A DNA stretch of 47,903 bases, taken from contig NGBS01001202.1 of NCBI GenBank assembly GCA_002245135.1, forward strand, positions 1-47,903, in the 5' to 3' direction. Positions 36,376 through 47,400 of this stretch are shown here, one piece after another. The notes beneath the pieces are model-generated. The model did not search any database. It saw only the letters and a program-made list of their open reading frames with translations, and was not told the origin of the DNA. The stretch's first letter is position 1; every line of letters starts with the position of its first letter. Origin of the DNA: Proteromonas lacertae (lineage: Eukaryota; Sar; Bigyra; Opalinata; Proteromonadidae). The position numbers were made by a program, and so were the translations under genes.

Positions 36376-36441
36376 AAATCCAACTCCTCCAGCTGGAATA
36401 TATGAAGAAAGTGAATATCGATGTGCTTGTTAATGTGGCTG
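36376..36441 (+). pseudogene. Fragment of the PT-rich cysteine protein gene
   Basis: The sequence from CCAACTCCTCCAGCTGGAAT to about 36441 closely matches 40196-40260 of the gene at 37327-42757, in the same orientation. It has substitutions and a stop. It is the first piece of a mosaic of gene scraps. Confidence 0.75.
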
Positions 36442-36477
36442 TGGAACTGATAATATTAATGCATTTGCTACTAATTT

Positions 36478-36586
36478 TCAAACCAGGATTTCTACTTACC
36501 ATTCTTAAAGGTCTTAAAGCTCTAAATTTATGTAATGTTCTTAAAGCAGCTAAATCTGAACTTACACTTACTGTATAACCATAACC
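36478..36586 (-). pseudogene. Fragment resembling the S4 voltage sensor of a voltage-gated cation channel
   Basis: The minus strand encodes SDLAALRTLHKFRALRPLRM then VSRNPGLKI. Arg/Lys occur every third residue, as in S4 segments of Na or Ca channel alpha subunits, followed by the S4-S5 linker. No other channel sequence is in the window. It is fused directly to the M11 fragment at its right. Confidence 0.65.
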
Positions 36587-37060
36587 ATTGAATATTTCAT
36601 AATTATTGAATTGACCAGTTTTACTTACTTCTATTCTACCACTGTGACTAAATCCCATATTATGATGCATTTCATGAACAAGGGCAGTTGAATAACAAGG
36701 ACAATTTGGATAACCACCATAACCATTCACTATTGTCCATTTTGTATTTGTTTGAGATGACCAAGTACCAAAATTACTCACTATACCCATTCCTGACCAA
36801 CCACCTGCAGTGAATCGAACTCGACCTATCATATAGACAACAGAAGCATAATTATCTCTAGTTTCGGGTAAATCAGGAACTCTTTCTTGTAATATACCAA
36901 CAAATGCAGGCGCTTCACTCTCGTAATAGTAATCAGTTTCACCAAGTGCATAAATACAATCAGATATAAAAGAATAACTTAAATGTATTGGCCTGCATAT
37001 TTACCTTCTCTTAACCACATTTCATTCCACACTTTTACTTTGATATTTCTCTTAATCATC
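36587..37060 (-). pseudogene. Truncated second copy of the M11 metalloprotease gene, without the transposon
   Basis: 36587-36980 matches 1733-2034 joined directly to 4015-4100 of the first locus, with few changes. The zinc motif HEMHHNMGFSH is kept. The TA at 36890-36891 is the empty mariner site. Further right, about 36995-37055 matches 4197-4262 more weakly, with an internal deletion between. Both ends are truncated: the catalytic part stops after FNNYEIFNGYG, where the channel fragment begins, and no start codon or signal peptide is visible. It is a dead fragment but a useful record of the unbroken gene. Confidence 0.85.
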
Positions 37061-37326
37061 TTTTTGAGGATCAAACATCAAACTGACATCCACAGCATAT
37101 TTTATCACCTATTCACTATAATAATAAATATACGAAAACTAATATATTCACATTATTTTAAATATGAAACGTATATATTTTTTGAAATTCCACCATTTTT
37201 ATATGTTATGTATAATTTCATATAGAATATTGCAAATACACCAAAAGTGTCGTTAAAACAGAACAATGATAAAAAGTAAAAATTCTTACTTCGCTTCACT
37301 TATCATTCAGCTTCTTGAAATAACAA
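37061..37326. promoter_or_regulatory. Upstream region of the cysteine-rich secreted protein gene
   Basis: About 270 bp of AT-rich sequence before the ATG at 37327. It should hold the promoter; no motif is recognised. Confidence 0.35.
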
Positions 37327-40300
37327 ATGAAGTTATTACATTTATTTGTAGTCCTATTATTTGTTCCATCAATTCTTTGCTTGATTAGATGTCCAAATGA
37401 TAAAACATTGGAATATATTGATAATGATAATGGTAGAAGTATAAAATTTCCTTTGCCTGGTATAATAATATGTATTATGTAATATATTTAATAGACTATC
37501 AGAAATGTGAGGTCGGTAAAGATATAGTAACAAAAAGAAAAGAGTGTAGTTTTTCTTTTGGATGGAAAACTCTGGATGAATGTAATTGTTATTCAGCCTC
37601 AAAAGGTTCTTTTGATTGCTACGGATATTATAAAGGAGATTACTTCAGTTATAAAGGTAAAAAGATAAGTAATGTGGGTAATGCAGGAGTAGAAAAATGT
37701 GGAAAATCATTTTATTGCCCTAAAATAATTAATGATCCCAAAAAACCATATGATTGTGTAAAAATTGATGAGAATAGTAACAAACAGGATCTTCTAATTA
37801 ATGGTGAAATAATTAGATTACCTAGTATATTTTTTATGTTATAATATATATAATAGAACATTTAACTTGTGTTAATAGAAATGGCTTTGTCTACATAGAA
37901 GATCCAACTATTGTAACTCCAACTGCTGTAAATCCAACCACAGTAGAACCTAGTACAGTAAATGGATTAGTTACTTGTCCTGTAAAATGTATGTGTGGTA
38001 CTGAACTTGAAATAAAGTATAATAATGGAGCAGTTACCGAAACTCGTCAATTACATGGTATTTGTAAAATTATTTAATAAAAATAGGTAATACATATTGT
38101 GGTAATAATACTAATGATGGAAATTTTCAATTATATCTTTATGGATCATCATTAATCACAGCATCAGGCTGTTCTGATGTTACAAATTGTACTAGAAGAT
38201 GTAGTGATAATTCAGGAAGAAAAACTTGTTTAAATGAATGTGATTGTAATTCTGGCTACTCTGTTTGTCGAGGAAATTATATTGGATATACATATTTTAA
38301 ACCTGGTATAGATATAGATATATATATGACAAATAGGTAGTGGAAATGTATGTTATACAGATGCTGATGGTAATTATCAACAAATAAATGTTCGAAATAA
38401 TGATAATAACTATTGTGTAAAGAATGGTCTATTAATTGGTCAATGTGGAAGATCCGATAGTGTTAATAAAAAATGTTCATTTGCAGGTGAAAGATTTTGT
38501 GGATCAGAATGTAAATGTGGTGGTGAAGCTGTTATTTGTAATAAAGAGTTAATATCTGTTCCTCTTCATGTTGGATGTATATAATCGAAAATATAATTTA
38601 TTTTTATAGCGAATCATTACTGTGGTACAAATAGTAACAGAACCGAGGTTTACTTTCATGATGATTGGATTAATGGTTCTGATGAATGTGAAAGAGTTGA
38701 TAATTGTGAAACACCTACTACTTCTATTCCCACAATAAAACCAACCACAATAATACCAACAACTATAAAACCAACAACAATAGAACCAACAACTGAAAGA
38801 CCAACAACTGAAAGACCAACAACTGAAAGACCAACAACTGAAAGACCAACAACTGAAATACCAACAACTATAAAACCAACAACTATAAAACCAACAACTG
38901 AAAGACCAACAACTGAAATACCAACAACTATTAAACCAACAACTATTAAACCAACAACTATAAAACCAACAACAATAGAACCAACAACTGAAAGACCAAC
39001 AACTGAAAGACCAACAACTGAAATACCAACAACTGAAAGACCAACAACTATTAAACCAACATCTGAAATACCAACAACTGAAAGACCAACAACTGAAAGA
39101 CCAACAACTATTAAACCAACAACTGAAAGACCAACAACTGAAATACCAACAACTGAAATACCAACAACTATAAAACCAACAACTGAAATACCAACAACTG
39201 AAATACCAACAACTATTAAACCAACAACTGAAAGACCAACAACTGAAATACCAACAATTAATAATAATAATGAAGTAGAAATGATTATATATTTCACTAA
39301 TATATCTAATGCTGATGTTACATCTTTAACAGTTATAGAAAATCGTATAGTAATAGATGGATTAATTCATATTTATTCTAATATGTCTGATATATCAATT
39401 CCATTTGATAATTTTTATGTAGAAGTAATACCTAATATAAATCACAATACTAATATAGATGGTAAATATGATTTAATAATTGATGTAAAAATAAAAGTTC
39501 CAAATACGATTAGTAAAGATGATATCGAAAGAGCAGCTCATGAAATAGAGAATGATCCAAGTGATTTAAATCGAGAAATCAAAAGATTAGGAAATGAAGA
39601 ACCTGAAGATAATATATTCAAGGATGCTTATATAACTAGAGTGGAAGTTCCAAACAGTTCAACAGAAACTCCTGGAGTATGTGTAGAAAGAAGTCAAAGA
39701 TGTATTGATAGATGTCGATGTGGAGATGGTTATGAAGAATGTATAGATGGTGAATGGACATATGTTCGAATAGCTAACAATTTAGTATGTTCTCAAGAAA
39801 GTGAATATAACATATCGATAGTGAGTGGATGTGATGGATTAGATGAAGGAAGTTGTGCAAATTTGATAAGTGGAAACTGTGTATGTGATACTCCAACTTC
39901 AACTGTAACTCCTACTGCCACTCATCCAGTATGTGTAGAAAGAAGTCAAAGATGTATTGATAGATGTCGATGTGGAGATGGTTATGAAGAATGTATAGAT
40001 GGTGAATGGACATATGTTCGAATAGCTAACAATTTAGTATGTTCTCAAGAAAGTGAATATAACATATCGATAGTGAGTGGATGTGATGGATTAGATGAAG
40101 GAAGTTGTGCAAATTTGATAAGTGGAAACTGTGAATGTGAAAATCCTACATCTGTTCCAACATCTACAGTAAATCCATCATTTATTCCATGTATTCCAAC
40201 TCCTCCAGCTGGAATCTGTGAAGAAGGTGAATATCGATGTGCTTGTGAATGTGAATGTGGAGCTGGTTTTTATCAATGTACGAATGGAATATGGAAATAC

Positions 40301-42757
40301 ATGCCAAATGCTTATGGAACTGTATGTGCTCAAAATGGAAGTTCAATAATCGAAGTTCGTGCTTGTTTAGAAAAAGGAGAGAGATTTCAATGTGAAGGAA
40401 GAATAAGAGGTGATTGTAACTGTAGTAGTATAATAAATCCTACTAATATAATACATCCAAGCACAATTTATCCTACAATAATTCCTGACTGTGTGAATGG
40501 TAATCAAAGATGTTTGAATGAATGTGAATGTGGAAAAGGATATGAAGAATGTATTGATGGAAGATGGCGATATATAAATATCGAGAATAATCTAGTATGT
40601 GGAAGAGTAGATGAATATAATATAACAATTGATAGTGGTTGTAAAGGATATGATGAAGGTATATGTAGTGGTCGAATAAGAGGTGAATGTTCTTGTGGAA
40701 CAACAAATGCTCCAACGATAATTCCAGAATGTGTGAATGGTAATCAAAGATGTTTGAATGAATGTGAATGTGGAAAAGGATATGAAGAATGTATTGATGG
40801 AAGATGGCGATATATAAATATCGAGAATAATCTAGTATGTGGAAGAGTAGATGAATATAATATAACAATTGATAGTGGTTGTAAAGGATATGATGAAGGT
40901 ATATGTAGTGGTCGAATAAGTGGTGAATGTATGTGTTTATATCCTAATCCTGGTACAAACACTCCAAGTGTAAAACCAAGTGGTGAATGTAAAAATGGTG
41001 AATATTTATGTGAAAATGAATGTGAATGTGGAAATGGATATTATGTATGTAATAATAATAAATGGGAACATGTAGAAATCGGTTTTGAATTAATATGTGG
41101 TCAAAATGGAAGTTCAATATCTTTAGAGAATGGTTGTAATGGATATTATCATCCAATATGTGAAAATAGAATAAATGGTAATTGTTATTGTGAAAATATA
41201 AAAACTCCTTATCCTCCTGCTACTCCTATACCTACAAGTTCAATACCAACAATAATACCAAGTTCAAATCCAACTGTAATTCCAATTGATCCTGAATGTA
41301 TTCATGGTGAATTCCAATGTATAAGTGAATGTGAATGTGGTAAAGGTTTCTTACAATGTGTTTGGGGAGTATGGAAAAGAATGCCTTTAGCAGATGGAAC
41401 AATATGTTATCAAAATGGAACAAGTATAATAGAAGAAATGAGTTGTAAAGAAAGTGGAAGTCAAGGTAATTGTGAAGGTTTAGTAAAAGGTGATTGTAAT
41501 TGTAAACCAATTTATGAAGATATCTTAATAACAAGTCCAAATCCAAGTGAAATAGCCTGTAAAGTGAATACAAGTCGATGTGTAGAATCTTGTTCTTGTG
41601 AAAATAATGAAATCGAAATATGTAATAATGAAGGTAAATGGATAAAAATTCCTTATATTTCTAATTCCAATGTCGAAGAGAATTCTCAATTAGTTTGTGT
41701 TGAAGAAAATGAATCAGCTAGAATATATGAAATTGGTATAATAAATGAAAGAGGTTTATGTAAAGATAAAAATCTATTGAATTGTTATTCAAGAGGTATA
41801 ATATTGAATGAAGAAATGAAAGATGGAAATTATAAATGTAAAGAAGAATGTAAACTAGGTGGAAGTTATTTGAAAGTAAAAGATTCAATAATATATGAAG
41901 AAGATTTAAAATATGATGAAATATGTTATGAAAATAATAAAAAAGAGATTGAAATTCTCCATAAAACTGATAAAGAAATAGAATCAAAATGTAAAGAAAT
42001 AAGTAAATCTGTAAGATTAGAAAAGAATTGTATAAATGGTGAAAAGAAGTGTTTGAGTGAATGTGAATGTGGAAAAGGTTATTTAGAATGTGTAAATGGT
42101 TTATGGTTTGAACGAGATAGTAATAATGAAATATGCTATCAAGATGGCCTAAATATCCGATTATTGAATAGTTGTAACAATAGTGAATGTATGAATAGTA
42201 AATATCATAATTGTGGTTGTGAAGTAAAAGAATGCGAAGATGGATTAAAAGTATGTGAAAAATCGAAAGAATGTAGTTGTGGCAGTAGTTATAAAATATG
42301 TGAGAATGGTAAATGGAAAGAAAAGAGATTAAAAGATGATGAAATATGTTATCAAAGTGGAAGTATAGTAAAAATCGAAGATGGTTGGAATAGTGAATAT
42401 TGTAAAAACCAAAAGAAATCTGAATATAACTGTAAAAGTGAAATATTCTGTTTAGAAAATGGAATAGAAGAATGTATATCAGAAAGAGTGAAAGGTAAAG
42501 GATATAGAAAATGTATATCTAATATTTGGAAAACAATTTCAATCGGTGAAAATGAATATTGTATAAACGAAAATGTTAAAGAAATTTCAATAATAAATAA
42601 AAGAGAAGAAGATGTAAATCCTGAATGTATAGAAGGAAATAGTGAATGTACAGAGAATGGATATAAATATTGTGAAAAAGGTAGATGGATAAAAAGAGAA
42701 TTAAAAGATGGAGAATGTTTATCTGGTTTAAATTCTGTGAATCTTAGATTAAAATAA
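37327..42757 (+). CDS. Secreted cysteine-rich modular protein with PT-repeat stalk, six exons
   Basis: Exons 37327-37459, 37495-37824, 37857-38057, 38087-38305, 38337-38576 and 38610-42757 encode 1,756 aa; introns are 29-35 nt and all phases agree. A signal peptide (MKLLHLFVVLLFVPSILC) is clear. The N-terminal part has several short cysteine units. A long threonine/proline stalk follows (PTTER, PTTEI and PTTIK units, 38755-39258), probably heavily O-glycosylated. A cysteine-free domain (about 39260-39660) comes next. About ten repeated modules of roughly 70-85 residues follow, each with the core CLNECECGKGYEECIDGRW. There is no membrane span at the C-terminus, so the protein is probably secreted or wall-bound. 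I recognise no named family. Two pairs of modules are identical in DNA. A near-identical inverted copy of 39323-42757 lies at 44471-47903. Confidence 0.8.
38755..39258 (+). repeat. 15-bp minisatellite encoding PTTxx pentapeptides
   Basis: About 33 units of the pattern CCAACAACTGAAAGA or variants (GAAATA, ATAAAA, ATTAAA), in frame within exon 6. The unit length is a multiple of three, so copy-number change keeps the frame. Confidence 0.95.
39679..40134 (+). repeat. Tandem duplicated module A (two copies of about 204 bp)
   Basis: 39679-39882 and 39931-40134 appear identical in DNA at an offset of 252 bp. They encode the CVERSQRCIDRCRCGDGYEE module. Identity at synonymous sites implies a recent duplication or gene conversion. 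Confidence 0.9.
40490..40920 (+). repeat. Tandem duplicated module B (two copies of about 191 bp)
   Basis: 40490-40680 and 40730-40920 appear identical in DNA at an offset of 240 bp. They encode the CVNGNQRCLNECECGKGYEE module. The copies are separated by a short linker encoding a TNAPTIIPE stretch. Confidence 0.9.
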
Positions 42758-42987
42758 ATCTATTTCTAGAATTCAATACACTTTTTTTATATTATTCTTG
42801 TGTAATGTTTTTGGTTTATTAATTCAATGAACATTAAATTGAAGTTAAATATAACATAATAATAGACAAATAATGAGATTTTATGCATGAAGTATAATTA
42901 CTTTTTAATTGAGTTTGATTCTATTTATTTGTCTTATTTTATTATTTCTATACCTGCTCCACATCATAATAAAAGGAAAGAAAAAAG
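42758..42987. other. Short gap between the cysteine-rich gene and 5S rRNA (left arm)
   Basis: AT-rich, no coding sequence. It is duplicated without visible change at 44241-44470. It must contain the polyadenylation region of the cysteine-rich gene, since the 5S gene is convergent to it. Confidence 0.5.
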
Positions 42988-43008
42988 AAATAAACAAAAA
43001 GAAAAAAA
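42988..43008 (-). terminator. Pol III terminator of the left-arm 5S gene
   Basis: Read on the minus strand, T runs follow the end of the 5S gene immediately, the mirror image of 44220-44240. Confidence 0.75.
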
Positions 43009-43124
43009 GAATCGTTACTATGACTTCGCACAGAGTCCCCCACTGTACTACTATCATAGCTCGTACAATCTTAACTTCGCAGTTCTGATGGGATGCGGTG
43101 CTTTATTGTAGATATGAACGATTC
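43009..43124 (-). rRNA. 5S ribosomal RNA (left arm copy)
   Basis: It is 116 nt, identical to the copy at 44104-44219. The minus strand starts GAATCGTT and ends AACGATTC, a perfect 8-bp closing stem. It contains the 5S core GCACCGCATCCCATCAGAAC and AAGTTAAG, and the loop-E/helix-IV stretch TAGTACAGTGGGGGACT. The internal promoter (A box around AGTTAAGATTGTACGAGC and C box after it) is inside the gene. A pyrimidine run with T tracts follows, fitting Pol III termination. Confidence 0.93.
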
Positions 43125-43326
43125 TGATTATTATTTCACTCTTTTTTCTTATATATCACTCTCTCTTTTATGATTTCTTATAAGCATTTTAAATCATATT
43201 GATAATAATGACGAAAGAAACGGCTCAATATTTATAAATATAAAGCATTTTTGTGAAATTGATGTGTAAATGATATATTGTGGTGAAAATTAGTATATAT
43301 TACTCAAGTAATATAGGTAAAATGAA

Positions 43327-43808
43327 GGAAGATTGAAACATATTTATTTTTCTCCAAACTTGACTAGTGTGATGGTGTTATAAAGGCGTAGAAAGTAGTT
43401 AAAATTTGAAAATGATTTGATTAATTCATAATTATGATATGTTGAAATTGTTAATTTGTATAAGATAGAGTGAGTTTAGAGAAATAAAAATGTGATATTT
43501 GAATTGTATATTTTTTTTATATTTGAAATTGTTAATGTGGAATATAAATTGTTGTAGATGAATTGAAAATAAGCATGTTATACATAGTTCATTACTTCAA
43601 GAAATTTAATAACAAATGTAGGTGAAAGAGGTCAAAAAGCTTGTACTGAAGGTTATATGGGTTATTCATACAAAATAATACTTTATATATTGATAGAACA
43701 TTTGAATTAACGCTTAACATTGAATATATTGTCTTAGAATGGATTTACCTGATTACCTTGCTTTGCAAGCTAATATAACATTCAGTGAAGGTAAGTTCAG
43801 TGTAAGCA
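43327..43808. other. Spacer between the inverted-repeat arms (482 bp)
   Basis: Single-copy in this window. Two plus-strand patches look coding: about 43596-43670 (LITNVGERGQKACTEGYMGY) and 43740-43791 (MDLPDYLALQANITFSEG, followed by a GTAAGT donor-like sequence). Neither is long enough to assign. The rest is AT-rich. Confidence 0.4.
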
Positions 43809-44103
43809 TTCATTTTACCTATATTACTTGAGTAATATATACTAATTTTCACCACAATATATCATTTACACATCAATTTCACAAAAATGCTTTATATTTA
43901 TAAATATTGAGCCGTTTCTTTCGTCATTATTCATTTTTTCTCTTTAAATCATCACTAAGCATAGATAATGATATAATAACATGAATAGATTGATATATTT
44001 TTTATTTTCCTTTAATATAACATTATCAATATGATTTAAAATGCTTATAAGAAATCATAAAAGAGAGAGTGATATATAAGAAAAAAGAGTGAAATAATAA
44101 TCA

Positions 44104-44219
44104 GAATCGTTCATATCTACAATAAAGCACCGCATCCCATCAGAACTGCGAAGTTAAGATTGTACGAGCTATGATAGTAGTACAGTGGGGGACTCTGTGC
44201 GAAGTCATAGTAACGATTC
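44104..44219 (+). rRNA. 5S ribosomal RNA (right arm copy)
   Basis: Same 116-nt sequence as the left-arm copy, in the opposite orientation. The terminal stem GAATCGTT/AACGATTC, the universal core CCCATCAGAACTGCGAAGTT and the GTGGGGGAC block identify it. The two genes diverge from each other less than they face the centre: both are transcribed outward from the spacer. Confidence 0.93.
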
Positions 44220-44240
44220 TTTTTTTCTTTTTGTTTATTT
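44220..44240 (+). terminator. Pol III terminator of the right-arm 5S gene
   Basis: Runs of seven and five T follow the 5S 3' end directly (after TTC). The mirrored run is at 42988-43008 for the left copy. Confidence 0.75.
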
Positions 44241-44470
44241 CTTTTTTCTTTCCTTTTATTATGATGTGGAGCAGGTATAGAAATAATAAAATAAGACAAA
44301 TAAATAGAATCAAACTCAATTAAAAAGTAATTATACTTCATGCATAAAATCTCATTATTTGTCTATTATTATGTTATATTTAACTTCAATTTAATGTTCA
44401 TTGAATTAATAAACCAAAAACATTACACAAGAATAATATAAAAAAAGTGTATTGAATTCTAGAAATAGAT

Positions 44471-47400
44471 TTATTTTAATCTAAGATTCACAGAATTTAA
44501 ACCAGATAAACATTCTCCATCTTTTAATTCTCTTTTTATCCATCTACCTTTTTCACAATATTTATATCCATTCTCTGTACATTCACTATTTCCTTCTATA
44601 CATTCAGGATTTACATCTTCTTCTCTTTTATTTATTATTGAAATTTCTTTAACATTTTCGTTTATACAATATTCATTTTCACCGATTGAAATTGTTTTCC
44701 AAATATTAGATATACATTTTCTATATCCTTTACCTTTCACTCTTTCTGATATACATTCTTCTATTCCATTTTCTAAACAGAATATTTCACTTTTACAGTT
44801 ATATTCAGATTTCTTTTGGTTTTTACAATATTCACTATTCCAACCATCTTCGATTTTTACTATACTTCCACTTTGATAACATATTTCATCATCTTTTAAT
44901 CTCTTTTCTTTCCATTTACCATTCTCACATATTTTATAACTACTGCCACAACTACATTCTTTCGATTTTTCACATACTTTTAATCCATCTTCGCATTCTT
45001 TTACTTCACAACCACAATTATGATATTTACTATTCATACATTCACTATTGTTACAACTATTCAATAATCGGATATTTAGGCCATCTTGATAGCATATTTC
45101 ATTATTACTATCTCGTTCAAACCATAAACCATTTACACATTCTAAATAACCTTTTCCACATTCACATTCACTCAAACACTTCTTTTCACCATTTATACAA
45201 TTCTTTTCTAATCTTACAGATTTACTTATTTCTTTACATTTTGATTCTATTTCTTTATCAGTTTTATGGAGAATTTCAATCTCTTTTTTATTATTTTCAT
45301 AACATATTTCATCATATTTTAAATCTTCTTCATATATTATTGAATCTTTTACTTTCAAATAACTTCCACCTAGTTTACATTCTTCTTTACATTTATAATT
45401 TCCATCTTTCATTTCTTCATTCAATATTATACCTCTTGAATAACAATTCAATAGATTTTTATCTTTACATAAACCTCTTTCATTTATTATACCAATTTCA
45501 TATATTCTAGCTGATTCATTTTCTTCAACACAAACTAATTGAGAATTCTCTTCGACATTGGAATTAGAAATATAAGGAATTTTTATCCATTTACCTTCAT
45601 TATTACATATTTCGATTTCATTATTTTCACAAGAACAAGATTCTACACATCGACTTGTATTCACTTTACAGGCTATTTCACTTGGATTTGGACTTGTTAT
45701 TAAGATATCTTCATAAATTGGTTTACAATTACAATCACCTTTTACTAAACCTTCACAATTACCTTGACTTCCACTTTCTTTACAACTCATTTCTTCTATT
45801 ATACTTGTTCCATTTTGATAACATATTGTTCCATCTGCTAAAGGCATTCTTTTCCATACTCCCCAAACACATTGTAAGAAACCTTTACCACATTCACATT
45901 CACTTATACATTGGAATTCACCATGAATACATTCAGGATCAATTGGAATTACAGTTGGATTTGAACTTGGTATTATTGTTGGTATTGAACTTGTAGGTAT
46001 AGGAGTAGCAGGAGGATAAGGAGTTTTTATATTTTCACAATAACAATTACCATTTATTCTATTTTCACATATTGGATGATAATATCCATTACAACATTCT
46101 CTAAAGATATTGAACTTCCATTTTGACCACATATTAATTCAAAACCGATTTCTACATGTTCCCATTTATTATTATTACATACATAATATCCATTTCCACA
46201 TTCACATTCATTTTCACATAAATATTCACCATTTTTACATTCACCACTTGGTTTTACACTTGGAGTGTTTGTACCAGGATTAGGATATAAACACATACAT
46301 TCACCACTTATTCGACCACTACATATACCTTCATCATATCCTTTACAACCACTATCAATTGTTTATATTATATTCATCTACTCTTCCACATACTAGATTA
46401 TTCTCGATATTTATATATCGCCATCTTCCATCAATACATTCTTCATATCCTTTTCCACATTCAACATTCATTCAAACATCTTTGATTACCATTCACACAT
46501 TCTGGAATTATCGTTGGAGCATTTGTTGTTCCACAAGAACATTCACCTCTTATTCGACCACTACATATACCTTCATCATATCCTTTACAACCACTATCAA
46601 TTGTTATATTATATTCATCTACTCTTCCACATACTAGATTATTCTCGATATTTATATATCGCCATCTTCCATCAATACATTCTTCATATCCTTTTCCACA
46701 TTCACATTCATTCAAACATCTTTGATTACCATTCACACAGTCAGGATTATTGTAGATAAATTGTGCTTGGATGTATTATATTAGTAGGATTTATTATACT
46801 ACTACAGTTACAATCACCTCTTATTCTTCCTTCACATTGAAATCTCTCTCCTTTTTCTAAACAAGCACGAACTTCGATTATTGAACTTCCATTTTGAGCA
46901 CATACAGTTCCATAAGCATTTGGCATGTATTTCCATATTCCATTCGTACATTGATAAAAACCAGCTCCACATTCACATTCACAAGCACATCGATATTCAC
47001 CTTCTTCACAGATTCCAGCTGGAGGAGTTGGAATACATGGAATAAATGATGGATTTACTGTAGATGTTGGAACAGATGTAGGATTTTCACATTCACAGTT
47101 TCCACTTATCAAATTTGCACAACTTCCTTCATCTAATCCATCACATCCACTCACTATCGATATGTTATATTCACTTTCTTGAGAACATACTAAATTGTTA
47201 GCTATTCGAACATATGTCCATTCACCATCTATACATTCTTCATAACCATCTCCACATCGACATCTATCAATACATCTTTGACTTCTTTCTACACATACTG
47301 GATGAGTGGCAGTAGGAGTTACAGTTGAAGTTGGAGTATCACATACACAGTTTCCACTTATCAAATTTGCACAACTTCCTTCATCTAATCCATCACATCC

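Larger units (their letters stand above)
39323..43326 (+). repeat. Left arm of a large inverted repeat
   Basis: It matches the reverse complement of 43809-47903 along its whole length. It contains most of exon 6 of the cysteine-rich gene and one 5S rRNA gene (minus strand). The outer end is set by the window edge on the other arm, so the true repeat may be longer. Confidence 0.95.

Noticed and set aside
38656-39297. A 213-aa minus-strand frame full of VVGLS and VVGIS repeats
   Set aside because: It is the antisense shadow of the PTTxx minisatellite in exon 6 of the plus-strand gene, which is continuous with a signal peptide and cysteine modules.
40473-41987. Several minus-strand frames of 70-130 aa in the cysteine-rich gene, and their mirrors on the right arm
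   Set aside because: They are Leu/His/Ile/Tyr-rich antisense shadows of the repeated cysteine modules.
42887-43111. A 74-aa frame, mirrored at 44117-44341
   Set aside because: It overlaps the 5S rRNA gene. The sequence conservation is explained by the RNA.
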